64,000 nt of DNA from Rhizobium terricola (lineage in GTDB: Bacteria; Pseudomonadota; Alphaproteobacteria; Rhizobiales; Rhizobiaceae). The number at the start of each line of letters is the position of its first letter. Positions within the stretch are counted from its first letter, which is position 1. Made by a program: the position numbers and the translations under genes. Of the stretch, positions 54,566-64,000 are shown one piece after another. The DNA lies in NCBI RefSeq assembly GCF_012927355.1, contig NZ_JABBGK010000002.1, forward strand, positions 1,012,758 through 1,076,757, in the 5' to 3' direction. The notes beneath the pieces are model-generated. The model was not told the origin of the DNA and searched no databases. It was given only the letters and a program-made list of their open reading frames with translations.

Positions 54566-55378
54566 TCAGACGCGACCCAGGGCAAAGCCCTTGGCGATGT
54601 AGTTGCGGACGAAATAGATGACCAAGGCGCCCGGGATAATGGTCAGCACGCCGGCTGCCGCCAGTACGCCCCAATCCATGCCGGAAGCCGAAACCGTTCG
54701 GGTCATGGTGGCGGCGATCGGCTTGGCGTCGGTCGTGGTCAGGGTGCGGGCAATGAGCAGCTCGACCCACGAGAACATGAAGCAGAAGAAGGCGGCAACG
54801 CCGATGCCGGAAGCGATCAGCGGCATGAAGATCTTCACGAAGAACTTCGGGAAGGAATAACCGTCGATATAGGCCGTTTCGTCGATCTCCTTCGGCACGC
54901 CCGACATGAAGCCTTCCAGAATCCAGACCGCCAGCGGAACGTTGAACAGGCAGTGGGCAATGGCGACCGCGATGTGCGTGTCGATCAGGCCGAAGGCCGA
55001 GTAGAGCTGGAAGAAAGGCAAAGCGAATACGGCCGGCGGCGCCATGCGGTTGGTCAAGAGCCAGAAGAACAGGTGCTTGTCGCCGAGGAAGCGATAGCGC
55101 GAGAAAGCGTAGGCTGCCGGTAGGGCTGCCGCCACCGAGATCACCGTGTTCAGCGCCACATAGATGATCGAGTTGATGTAGCCGTTGTACCAGGACGGAT
55201 CGGTGAAGATCACCGTGTAGTTCCGAAGCGTCGGGTTCTGCGGCCAGAGCGAGAAGGCGCCAAGGATCTCGTTGTTTTCCTTGAAGCTCATGTTGACCAG
55301 CCAATAGATCGGCAGGACGAGAAAAAGGATGTAGATCGTCGGGATCAGGAAGGAGAAGCGGCTCTTGTCGTGGTTCAT
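54566..55378 (-). CDS. glpQ: Glycerol ABC transporter permease GlpQ
   Basis: A 270-residue MalG-type permease with about six membrane segments (FLIPTIYILFLVLPIYWLVN first) and coupling loop EIDETAYIDGYSFPKFFVKIF. The C-terminus YIAKGFALGRV is typical of the class. It pairs with GlpP to form the glycerol channel. It starts 12 bases after glpP. Confidence 0.94.
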   Translation of the reverse strand: MNHDKSRFSFLIPTIYILFLVLPIYWLVNMSFKENNEILGAFSLWPQNPTLRNYTVIFTDPSWYNGYINSIIYVALNTVISVAAALPAAYAFSRYRFLGDKHLFFWLLTNRMAPPAVFALPFFQLYSAFGLIDTHIAVAIAHCLFNVPLAVWILEGFMSGVPKEIDETAYIDGYSFPKFFVKIFMPLIASGIGVAAFFCFMFSWVELLIARTLTTTDAKPIAATMTRTVSASGMDWGVLAAAGVLTIIPGALVIYFVRNYIAKGFALGRV

Positions 55379-55390
55379 CTTCGTTCTCCC

Positions 55391-56260
<870 letters not shown>

Positions 56261-56262
56261 CG

Positions 56263-57333
<1,071 letters not shown>

Positions 57334-57345
57334 GGTCTTTCCCCC

Positions 57346-58425
57346 TCACACCGCCGCCGGGACGTCGGCGAGCGCACGTCCGTCCGGGCCGAACGCCATC
57401 AGGTGGCGCGTGTCGATGAACACTTCGATCTCGTGATCGGGGTCGATGTCGTGAATGCCGTGGGCCAACATGACCCAACGCGCATCCGCAAACTGAAGAT
57501 GCACGAAGCTCTCCGAACCGGCGATCTCGGACACCAGCGTGCGGGCGACGAGGCCCGTCGTCGCATGGTCGTTGCGCGATAGATGGAGATGATGCGGCTG
57601 GAAGCCAACCGTCAGCGGACCATCGGCGACCGCGGCGAGATGGGCGGGCACCGGCAGGATCGGGCGCCCGGCCAGCAGGAACTGACCGTCGGCCTTGACC
57701 AGCTCGATCGTGTTAAGCGGCGGATCGGCGAAGGTGCGAGCGGTCAGCAGGTCGACCGGGTGGCGATAGACGCGAATGGTCTCGTCGAACTGGGTCACCG
57801 ACCCTTCGCTGAGCGTCGCGGTATTGCCGCCGAGGAGGAGCGCTTCGGAGGGCTCGGTGGTCGCGTAGACGAAGATCGCGCCCGACTGGGCGAAGATCTT
57901 CGGCAACTCTTCGCGAAGCTCTTCGCGAAGCTTGTAATCGAGATTGGCGAGCGGTTCGTCGAGAAGAACGAGATTGGCGTTCTTGACGATGGCGCGCGCC
58001 AGCGCAGTCCGCTGCTGCTGGCCGCCGGAGAGGTTGAGCGGCGTGCGTTCGAGATAGGGCGTGAGCTTGAGGAGATCGGCGGCCTTCTTGACTTCGCGAT
58101 CGATGGTCGCGGCATCCTTGCCGGCAATCCGCATCGGCGAGGCAATGTTCTCGTAAACGGTCAATGCCGGGTAATTGATGAACTGCTGGTAGACCATCGC
58201 GACATTGCGCTTCTGGACAGGCATCCCGGTCACGTCGACGCCGTCGAAATGAATCGATCCGGCGGTCGGCTTGTCGAGGCCCGCCATCAGGCGCATCAGC
58301 GAGGTCTTGCCGGACAGCGTCGGCCCGAGCAGGACGTTCAGCGACCCTCGCTGCAAGACGAGATCGGTCGGACGAATATGATATTCGCCGGCAACCATCT
58401 TCGAGACATTGCGCAATTCAAGCAT
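57346..58425 (-). CDS. glpS: Glycerol ABC transporter ATPase GlpS (degenerate H-loop)
   Basis: A 359-residue ATPase. Walker A is GPTLSGKT (34-41), the signature is canonical LSGGQ (132-136), and Walker B is VLLDEPLANLD (Asp156-Glu157). The switch histidine is missing: the segment is YATTEPSEAL with Thr190 in its place. Together with GlpT's LTADQ signature this predicts one working and one degenerate ATP site. A TOBE-type domain follows. It is the first transporter gene after glpD, 54 bases apart. Confidence 0.93.
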   Translation of the reverse strand: MLELRNVSKMVAGEYHIRPTDLVLQRGSLNVLLGPTLSGKTSLMRLMAGLDKPTAGSIHFDGVDVTGMPVQKRNVAMVYQQFINYPALTVYENIASPMRIAGKDAATIDREVKKAADLLKLTPYLERTPLNLSGGQQQRTALARAIVKNANLVLLDEPLANLDYKLREELREELPKIFAQSGAIFVYATTEPSEALLLGGNTATLSEGSVTQFDETIRVYRHPVDLLTARTFADPPLNTIELVKADGQFLLAGRPILPVPAHLAAVADGPLTVGFQPHHLHLSRNDHATTGLVARTLVSEIAGSESFVHLQFADARWVMLAHGIHDIDPDHEIEVFIDTRHLMAFGPDGRALADVPAAV

Positions 58426-58479
58426 CTATTCCTTAGGCCTCCTCCGAACCTTCGGCTATTCTAAAGCGGCTGCGCGCGC

Positions 58480-59988
58480 TCAGCGGGCGGCGGCTGCCAT
58501 GTAGTTTTCGAGTTCCGCGGCCTCCCCGGCCGTCAGATACAAACCCTGTTTCGTGCGGCGCCAGAGCACGTCTTCGGCGCTGCGAGCCCATTCCCGCTCG
58601 ATCAGCCAGCGCACCTCGCACTCGAAGAGCGTTCCGCCAAAATGCCGCCCGAGCTCTTCGGCACGCTTCGCATTGCCGACGATCCTCTGCGCGTCCGTGC
58701 CATAGCAGCGGACCAGCCGCTCGGCATGCCGCCGCTCCAGGAACGGACAGACACGGATCAGCTTGTCGACTTCGGCGGGGTAAGTCGTCGCGCCGAAATC
58801 TCCCCCCGGCAGTCTGCTCGTCCCCGTCCAGGAACCGCCCTTCACGCCGATCGCCTCGCCGATCTTCTCCAGCGCATGTTCGGCAAGACGCCGATAAGTG
58901 GTCAGTTTCCCGCCGAAGACATTGAGAAGCGGCGCATCCTCTGCGACACGATCCAGCTTCAGAACGTAGTCACGGGTGGCTTCCTGGGCTTTCGATGCAC
59001 CATCGTCGTAGAGCGGACGCACGGCCGAATAGCTCCAGACGATATCTTCCCGGCGAACCGGCTCAGCGAAATATTCGCTGGCAGCATTGCACAGATACGC
59101 GATCTCTTCTTCGCTTATTTTCACATTTTTCGGATCGTCCGTATAGTCACGATCCGTCGTGCCGATGAGCGTGAAGTCCTTTTCGTAGGGAATCGCGAAA
59201 ATGATCCGGTTGTCGGGGTTCTGGAAGAAATAGGCGCGCGGATCGGAGAACTTCTTCTTCACCACGATATGACTGCCCTGAACCAGGCGGACATTGTGAA
59301 CGTTGTTGCGGCCGAGAGTGCCCGCGAGAACCTGGTCGACCCACGGCCCCGCGGCGTTGACCAGCATGCGGGCCTTGTACGTCTGCATTTCGCCCGAAGC
59401 CTCGTCCGAGACGACCACCGTCCAGAGACCATCTTCGCGACGGGCGGACGTCACACGCTTGCGGTCAAGGATCGTTGCCCCACGGTCGGCGGCATCGCGC
59501 GCGTTCAGCACGACCATGCGCGCGTCATCGACCCAGCCGTCGGAATACTCGAAAGCCTTGGAAAATTCAGGCTTCAGCGGCTTGCCGGCCGGATCGCGGC
59601 GCAAATCGAGGGTTTTCGTCGCCGGAAGGAGTTTGCGACCACCGAGGTGATCATAAAGGAACAAGCCGAGGCGGATCAGCCAGGCGGGACGAATACCGCC
59701 CTTCTGATAGGGAAGGACGAACCGCAGCGGCCAGATGACATGGGGCGCCATCGCCCAAAGCACTTCGCGCTCCATCAAGGCTTCGCGCACGAGACGGAAC
59801 TCGTAGTATTCGAGATAACGCAGGCCGCCATGGATAAGCTTGGTCGCCCCGGAGGACGTGCCGGCGGCGAAGTCCTTCATCTCGGCCAGCGCAACGCTGT
59901 AGCCGCGGCCGACGGCGTCACGCGCAATGCCGCAGCCGTTGATGCCGCCCCCGATGACAAAGACGTCGAAAACCTGATCGACCTGCAT
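58480..59988 (-). CDS. glpD: Glycerol-3-phosphate dehydrogenase GlpD
   Basis: A 502-residue FAD enzyme (E. coli GlpD has 501) with VFVIGGGINGCGIARDAVGRG near the N-terminus, ASGASTKLIHGGLRYLE-like active-site segment (here SSGATKLIHGGLRYLE) and RLVQGSHIVVKK. It oxidises glycerol-3-phosphate to dihydroxyacetone phosphate at the inner membrane, passing electrons to quinone. ATG 59988 has GGGAG at the right distance and is preferred to ATG 60012, eight codons earlier. A string of 11-bp-spaced AAWCGAA repeats lies upstream and may be GlpR sites. Confidence 0.95.
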   Translation of the reverse strand: MQVDQVFDVFVIGGGINGCGIARDAVGRGYSVALAEMKDFAAGTSSGATKLIHGGLRYLEYYEFRLVREALMEREVLWAMAPHVIWPLRFVLPYQKGGIRPAWLIRLGLFLYDHLGGRKLLPATKTLDLRRDPAGKPLKPEFSKAFEYSDGWVDDARMVVLNARDAADRGATILDRKRVTSARREDGLWTVVVSDEASGEMQTYKARMLVNAAGPWVDQVLAGTLGRNNVHNVRLVQGSHIVVKKKFSDPRAYFFQNPDNRIIFAIPYEKDFTLIGTTDRDYTDDPKNVKISEEEIAYLCNAASEYFAEPVRREDIVWSYSAVRPLYDDGASKAQEATRDYVLKLDRVAEDAPLLNVFGGKLTTYRRLAEHALEKIGEAIGVKGGSWTGTSRLPGGDFGATTYPAEVDKLIRVCPFLERRHAERLVRCYGTDAQRIVGNAKRAEELGRHFGGTLFECEVRWLIEREWARSAEDVLWRRTKQGLYLTAGEAAELENYMAAAAR

Positions 59989-60050
59989 TCGCTCCCGCTC
60001 CCCTTTTCGCATTGCACAATTTTACGCAATTGCGAAAGTGAGATCATCTA

Positions 60051-60079
60051 AATCGAAACCAAATCGAATGTCAAACGAA
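60051..60079 (-). promoter_or_regulatory. Helically phased AAWCGAA repeats upstream of glpD
   Basis: AATCGAA (60051-60057), AATCGAA (60062-60068) and AAACGAA (60073-60079) are three direct repeats 11 bp apart; TGCGAAAG (60031-60038) is a weaker fourth. DeoR-family regulators such as GlpR often bind repeats of this kind. They lie between glpR and glpD, so they may give a second regulated start. Confidence 0.45.
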
Positions 60080-60094
60080 GATTCACGGAAGCGA

Positions 60095-60886
60095 CTAGCG
60101 ATCGTCCCTGATGCCGCCATCGCCATCGCGCGTCTCCAGAAGATGCACGTCGTTTTCCGCACAGATCCGGCGGATGGACTCCACGGGACAATGGTCGGTG
60201 ATGAAGGTATGCACTTGGGAAATATGGCCGATCCGCACCGGCGCGGTGCGCTCGAACTTCGATGCGTCGGACACCAGGATGACATGACGCGCATTAGCGA
60301 TGATCGCCTGGGCGACTTTCACTTCGCGGTAGTCGAAGTCGAGCAGCGCACCGTCCTCGTCGATCGCCGAAACACCGATCACGGCGAAATCAACCTTGAA
60401 CTGCCGGATGAAATCGACGGCAGCTTCGCCGACGATACCGCCGTCGGAGCCGCGGACGACACCGCCCGCGATCACCACCTCGATCGACGGGAAGACGCGC
60501 AACCTGTTGGCAACATTTATGTTGTTCGTAATGACCATCAGCTCTTTATGGTCAGTCAGGGCTTCACCCACGGCCTCGGTCGTCGTGCCTATATTGATGA
60601 AGAGGGAGGAATTGTCGGGGATGAGGGCCGCCGCCGCCCGACCGATCGCCTGCTTTTCCGGGGCAGCCATGGACCGGCGCGCCTCATACTTGACGTTCTC
60701 GTTGCCGGTCGGAAAAATCGCGCCGCCATGAATACGCGTAAGAGCCTTGCCGTCGCACAGATCGTTCAGGTCCTTGCGGATCGTCTGCGGCGTGACGGCG
60801 AAACGCGTGGCCAGTTCGTCGACGAGCACGCGTCCTTCCGCCTTGGCAAGTGCCATGATTTCGGCCTGGCGGCTGGTAAACAGCAT
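60095..60886 (-). CDS. glpR: DeoR-family glycerol-3-phosphate regulator GlpR
   Basis: A 263-residue DeoR repressor. The N-terminal helix-turn-helix is RVLVDELATRFAVTPQTIRKDL (about 18-39); the C-terminal DeoRC sensor domain has LFINIGTTTEAVGEAL and VIAGGVVRGSDGGIVGEAA. It is expected to repress the operon until glycerol-3-phosphate binds. It is the first gene of the operon and its promoter carries GAAA-rich repeats, so it is probably autoregulated. Confidence 0.94.
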   Translation of the reverse strand: MLFTSRQAEIMALAKAEGRVLVDELATRFAVTPQTIRKDLNDLCDGKALTRIHGGAIFPTGNENVKYEARRSMAAPEKQAIGRAAAALIPDNSSLFINIGTTTEAVGEALTDHKELMVITNNINVANRLRVFPSIEVVIAGGVVRGSDGGIVGEAAVDFIRQFKVDFAVIGVSAIDEDGALLDFDYREVKVAQAIIANARHVILVSDASKFERTAPVRIGHISQVHTFITDHCPVESIRRICAENDVHLLETRDGDGGIRDDR

Positions 60887-60902
60887 CTGGCTCCTCCCTC
60901 TT

Positions 60903-60946
60903 CTTTTCGTTTTCTTTCATCCTAGGCAAAAATGAAAACCGGGCAA
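60903..60946 (-). promoter_or_regulatory. Promoter of the glp operon with candidate GlpR operator
   Basis: On the minus strand TTGCCC (60941-60946), a 16-bp spacer, and TAGGAT (60919-60924). Just downstream is ATGAAAGAAAACGAAAAG (60903-60920), with repeated GAAA/ACGAAA steps like the AAWCGAA repeats ahead of glpD. A repressor there would block the start. The glpR ATG is at 60886. Confidence 0.55.
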
Positions 60947-60971
60947 TAGGCACATTCTCGGGACCGCAAAC

Positions 60972-61009
60972 GAAAACTCCCCGGGCCGCCGATCTGCGTC
61001 CCGGGGAGT
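60972..61009 (-). terminator. Intrinsic terminator of the YARHG-type gene
   Basis: A perfect 10-bp inverted repeat, ACTCCCCGGG (60976-60985) and CCCGGGGAGT (61000-61009). On the minus strand the stem is followed by TTTCGTTT, and it lies 44 bases beyond the stop of the small secreted-protein gene. Confidence 0.7.
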
Positions 61010-61053
61010 GGCCCCCGCCAAAACCTCTGCCGATCGGAGACCGGCAACCCGGA

Positions 61054-61344
61054 CTACTTACAGCCCTGGTAGACTTCCCACTGCTCGATGTTGCTGACGC
61101 GGCGCTGCTCGCCCGGGGTCAGCTTGCCATAGGGCGGAAAGCAACCGCGGCCGAAGACGTTGCGGGCACGCTGCGTCTTGAAGCAGTAGCCCTTGGCCGC
61201 GTAAATCGCGTTGCGCTCGTACCAAAGCTGCTCGCAGCTCATTCCGTCATAGTCCTGGGCATAGACTTCACCGAGCGACCCCATTCCCACCACCATCGGC
61301 ACCACGACAAATATCGTCGCCGCAATCGTGCTTCTGTACCCCAT
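61054..61344 (-). CDS. Small secreted YARHG-domain protein
   Basis: A 96-residue protein. Residues 1-29 form a signal peptide ending near EVYAQ; the rest, with CEQLWYERNAIYAAKGYCFK and a later GRGCFPPYGKL, resembles the YARHG domain, an extracellular fold of unknown function. Four cysteines in the mature part could form disulfides. It is expected in the periplasm or outside. It has its own FNR/FixK-type box about 41 bp before its inferred start and a terminator behind, so it is a single-gene unit probably induced at low oxygen, divergent from the large secreted protein. Confidence 0.82.
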   Translation of the reverse strand: MGYRSTIAATIFVVVPMVVGMGSLGEVYAQDYDGMSCEQLWYERNAIYAAKGYCFKTQRARNVFGRGCFPPYGKLTPGEQRRVSNIEQWEVYQGCK

Positions 61345-61374
61345 CGCAATGTCCTCTCCTGTTTAACTGTTGAA

Positions 61375-61415
61375 AGTCTATCACTTGCCGGATGACCGCA
61401 ATTGACCTGCGTCAA
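61375..61415 (-). promoter_or_regulatory. FNR/FixK-type box and promoter of the YARHG-type gene
   Basis: TTGAC-CTGC-GTCAA (61402-61415) is a perfect-armed anaerobox. On the minus strand a -10 TAGACT (61375-61380) places the start near 61367, so the box centre is at about -41, the class II activation position. The ATG is at 61344. Confidence 0.7.
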
Positions 61416-61490
61416 TATCCGGCTTGCACGATGGTCGCATGAACGTGACTGCGCTCCACCCGGTCCCACGCCGAAAGACCAACGACATAC

Positions 61491-61533
61491 TTGACGCAAG
61501 TCAATGCCGGCGAAGGCACCTGCGCGCTCTACT
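61491..61533 (+). promoter_or_regulatory. FNR/FixK-type box and promoter of the large secreted protein
   Basis: TTGAC-GCAA-GTCAA (61491-61504) matches the box at 61402 in 13 of 14 bases when read in reverse. A -10 candidate TCTACT (61528-61533) puts the start near 61540 and the box at about -42. The ATG is at 61558 after GGGGGAGGG. Confidence 0.65.
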
Positions 61534-61557
61534 GAAGAGCCTGCGGGGGAGGGTCTG

Positions 61558-64000
61558 ATGGCGCAGTCTTCTGGAATTCGACTTTCGGTCTTCGCTCTTG
61601 GCGCGGCACTGCTGATGTCGCTTCTCACAACCGCCATGGCCCAGGAGACCAGCGACCAGACCGATCCGGATGCGGCGGTCCGCAAGCGTATCGAGGAACG
61701 GCTCGCCCTCCTCAACAAGGCCAAGCTCGACGCCTTGCTCGAACGGGCCGGACGACAGCCGCCCGTCGATTTCTACGCCTGTCTCTGTTCGACCATGTGG
61801 CGGGCCGGCCATGTGGGCGTCAGCTACCGTGACGGCAAATGCCATTTTTCAGGCTTCGGCGAGTGGGACGAACCGCTGCCCAACGATCCGGCGACATGGT
61901 CGACCTGTATTGCCTCCCAGCGCTACGAGGACGGTTCATCGATCGTCGATGTCCTGATCGGCGAAGTGAAAACGATACGCGACAAACAGAAGCAGGCGGA
62001 GGCCGCCAAGGCAATCGAGGCGGCAAAGGCACAGAAAGGGCCGGAGTCTGCAGTTTCGGACTATGAAAAGCTGCTGGCCAAGAACCTGACGGCCCTTCGC
62101 TTGAAGGGCTATCCGATGAACAAGCTCGAGCAGTTCAATGCGATGATGCGCAAGCGGATCATGCAGCTCGATCAACCTGGCGCGCTGCCCGGATTCTGGG
62201 AGTCCCTGGGGCTCGCAGCACCGCCGGCATCGGATGCGGCATCGCTCGATGCCTGGCGGAAATCCATGCTGGAGAAATGGGACAGGCGCTTCATCGGGTT
62301 GCTCGAGGGCGGAGATCCGAAGGCGATCTTCGAGGGCGTCCGACAGATGTCCGGCGCGCTGGGCAAGTACGAGTCGGGGCTTCAGATCGCGGCGGAAGGG
62401 GCTCTCGACGAGATTGCCGGGAACCAGAAAATGGTCGAGGACGTGCTGTCAGCCATTCCGATCGTCGGCGACACGATGGATCTCATCGCGGTGGCCGGTT
62501 ACCTGGCCGGCAAGGGCGACTGGACGCTTTCCGGTGACCAGGTCACCGCCTTCGATGCGATGCTGCGGTTTGCGGCGATTGCCGGCCCGCTGGGGCTCGA
62601 GAAGCTGATGGCGAGTTCCAAGGCCGCTTCGAAACTGGTCGATGATGTCGGCGAGGTCGCCGTGACGCTCGGGTCGGCGAACGCGAAGGCCGTGGCCGCC
62701 AAGGCGGTCGGACGCAGCGGCAAGGCGATCGACGAGGCGGCGGAGGCTGCGGAAAAGGCTTTCATCCAACAGAGAAAAGCCGCGACAGATGCCTTGAAAG
62801 CAAAGGCCGACGACGCCGCCAGGAAGTTCGAAAGCAGCGGCACCGGGGCCCTCGACATCGCCGCCGTCGAGCGTGATCGCAAGCAGGCCGCCGCCCTGAT
62901 CGACAAGCTCAAGCAAGCCGAACCGGGATCGGACGCCTACCAACAGGCCCTGCGCGAGTTGCAGGCCAACAAGACAGCCCAGGCCCTCATCAACGACAAG
63001 GCGATACCGGACGATCTGCGCAAGCAGGCCAAGCAGGCGGTCGAAGGCTGGTACAAGTCGGCCGATGCCGGGGCGGGAAGCGATCTCAAGAAACTGCTCG
63101 GCAGTTCCGGCGATACGAAGGTCGTTGCTCAGCAACTCGGCATCGATCCCAAAGCGGCGGAAAAGCTGCGCAATGACATGGCCACCTATGCCAAGAACAA
63201 CAACCTTTCGCTCGACGACTTCAAGATCGAGGTGAAAACCATCACCAACAAGCGGCCGGAAGACGGCCTCACCAGCTTCGGTCGGGACCGCGACGTGACC
63301 TTCGAGGTCGTCGCGCCGGACGGGCGTCGCTTTGACATCGATCACAAGGTCAGCGAGACAGCCTATGAACAGAATTTCTGGAAGACGACCCGCAAGGAAC
63401 CGCTTCCGCTGACCAAGGATGGTGTGCCGGACACCAAGGCGATCCACGACTATGCCCATGAGACGATGGACCAGACGGTGACGTCGAAATGGCATGCGGA
63501 AGCCTACAATCCAGGAGAAGTGCAGCTCGGCGACTTCCTCGACAAGGGCATCAAGCCGACGATTACCCGGGTCGAGGACGTCCGTGACACCGTGACCTAC
63601 AAGTCCAAGGTCTGGTTCGATCGCGCGACGAACGCGACCGATCCCGCCGAGCAGGCGCGCAACATGGCAGAAGGCATGCGTCAGGCCAGCAAGCAGTATA
63701 ACGACCTCATCCTCTCCCGCCTCGAACAGTATGGCATGAAGGGCGCGGCGGTTCCGCCGCAACTGCAGGCGGCGATGGACATCTTCCAACAGGTCAAGGA
63801 CATGAAGGTGACGGCCAAGCAGGCCGAGTCCATGCTCGAGGCAATCGGCTCGTCGCCGCAGAAGGCGGTCGGCGACATGGCCTCGATGTTCGAGACCATG
63901 GAAAAGGTCGGCGGAGCAACCTATCGGGCGGAACAGGGGGCCAAGGTGCTTGCCGAGGTCAAGGCTCTCACCGGCAGCGGGCCGGGCTGGCAGGAGGCGG
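61558..64000 (+). CDS. Very large secreted protein of unknown function, 3' end beyond the window
   Basis: The frame is open from ATG 61558 to the last base (814 codons, no stop). Residues 1-28 are a signal peptide ending TTAMA. Residues 30-130 hold four cysteines (75, 77, 95, 117) in a compact domain. Then come long alanine/lysine-rich helical stretches (about 140-165, 370-440, 700-814). Near 299-350 IPIVGDTMDLIAVAGYLAGK, then GDWTLSGDQ, recalls the pre-toxin PT-TG segment of polymorphic toxins. Residues about 550-700 form a distinct domain with RRFDIDHKVSETAYEQNF. I do not recognise the family. It is divergent from the YARHG-type gene and shares its FNR-type control. Confidence 0.8.
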   Translation, partial: MAQSSGIRLSVFALGAALLMSLLTTAMAQETSDQTDPDAAVRKRIEERLALLNKAKLDALLERAGRQPPVDFYACLCSTMWRAGHVGVSYRDGKCHFSGFGEWDEPLPNDPATWSTCIASQRYEDGSSIVDVLIGEVKTIRDKQKQAEAAKAIEAAKAQKGPESAVSDYEKLLAKNLTALRLKGYPMNKLEQFNAMMRKRIMQLDQPGALPGFWESLGLAAPPASDAASLDAWRKSMLEKWDRRFIGLLEGGDPKAIFEGVRQMSGALGKYESGLQIAAEGALDEIAGNQKMVEDVLSAIPIVGDTMDLIAVAGYLAGKGDWTLSGDQVTAFDAMLRFAAIAGPLGLEKLMASSKAASKLVDDVGEVAVTLGSANAKAVAAKAVGRSGKAIDEAAEAAEKAFIQQRKAATDALKAKADDAARKFESSGTGALDIAAVERDRKQAAALIDKLKQAEPGSDAYQQALRELQANKTAQALINDKAIPDDLRKQAKQAVEGWYKSADAGAGSDLKKLLGSSGDTKVVAQQLGIDPKAAEKLRNDMATYAKNNNLSLDDFKIEVKTITNKRPEDGLTSFGRDRDVTFEVVAPDGRRFDIDHKVSETAYEQNFWKTTRKEPLPLTKDGVPDTKAIHDYAHETMDQTVTSKWHAEAYNPGEVQLGDFLDKGIKPTITRVEDVRDTVTYKSKVWFDRATNATDPAEQARNMAEGMRQASKQYNDLILSRLEQYGMKGAAVPPQLQAAMDIFQQVKDMKVTAKQAESMLEAIGSSPQKAVGDMASMFETMEKVGGATYRAEQGAKVLAEVKALTGSGPGWQEA

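Noticed and set aside
63320..63400. An HNH or other nuclease site in the large secreted protein (FDIDHK).
   Set aside because: A lone DxDH-like string without the other conserved residues is not enough.
62449..63789. A 446-codon minus-strand frame at the right end.
   Set aside because: It lies opposite the large secreted protein, whose frame has a signal peptide, a ribosome site and a promoter, and runs unbroken to the window end.

Overview
The window looks like a chromosomal or large-replicon segment of an alphaproteobacterium of the Rhizobiaceae (Rhizobium/Sinorhizobium/Shinella-like). The grounds are high GC, strongly codon-biased reading frames, RIME-like palindromic elements in several intergenic gaps, a glycerol operon in the rhizobial order glpR-D-S-T-P-Q-U-V-K, and NasST-type nitrate control. 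No tRNA, rRNA, CRISPR array or insertion sequence was seen. The species cannot be fixed from this sequence.

Layout: (1) 1-2748: the end of a histone-deacetylase-family gene, a LysR regulator and a phosphomannomutase. (2) 2745-20469: a catabolic block. A LacI-type regulator heads a long leftward series: Gfo/Idh dehydrogenase, CoA-transferase, enoyl-CoA hydratase, aldehyde dehydrogenase, a sugar-type ABC importer, two GMC oxidoreductases with an SDR, a Dabb protein and glycerate 2-kinase. A DUF993 aldolase-like gene is transcribed divergently. Both divergent promoters carry the same LacI-type operator exactly in the 17-bp spacer, so the block is probably one regulon. I recognise no described pathway with this gene set. 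(3) 20529-29287: an RpoE-ChrR singlet-oxygen-type regulon. A flavin oxidoreductase, a DUF1365 protein and a cyclopropane-synthase-like methyltransferase are transcribed divergently from rpoE-chrR and a DUF2177 gene, with a TGATCC-N18-TAA-type promoter in each direction. A ligase-associated exonuclease and an ATP-dependent DNA ligase follow.

(4) 29399-42009: nitrate assimilation, nasT-nasS, then nrtA-nrtB-nrtD-nirB-nirD-nasA-cysG. The nrtA leader has a sigma-54 promoter and an intrinsic terminator, fitting NasT antitermination. (5) 42136-50841: an aerobic molybdenum-copper CO dehydrogenase cluster, coxC-M-S-L-D-E-F-G. CoxL has the form I active-site loop AYRCSFR. Between coxC, which encodes a LytTR-type sensor-regulator, and coxM lie 13-bp direct repeats 21 bp apart that look like LytTR sites. 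(6) 50891-60886: the glycerol uptake and catabolism operon. (7) 61054-64000: a small secreted YARHG-type protein divergent from a very large secreted protein cut by the window end. Each has a TTGAC-N4-GTCAA (FNR/FixK-type) box about 41 bp before its inferred start point, suggesting low-oxygen control.

Taken together the segment is metabolic accessory DNA: uptake and oxidation of an unknown polyol or sugar, glycerol use, nitrate as nitrogen source, CO as a supplementary electron donor, and a membrane-lipid photooxidative stress response. The best candidates for undescribed biology are the LacI/DUF993 catabolic regulon and the large FNR-box-controlled secreted protein.
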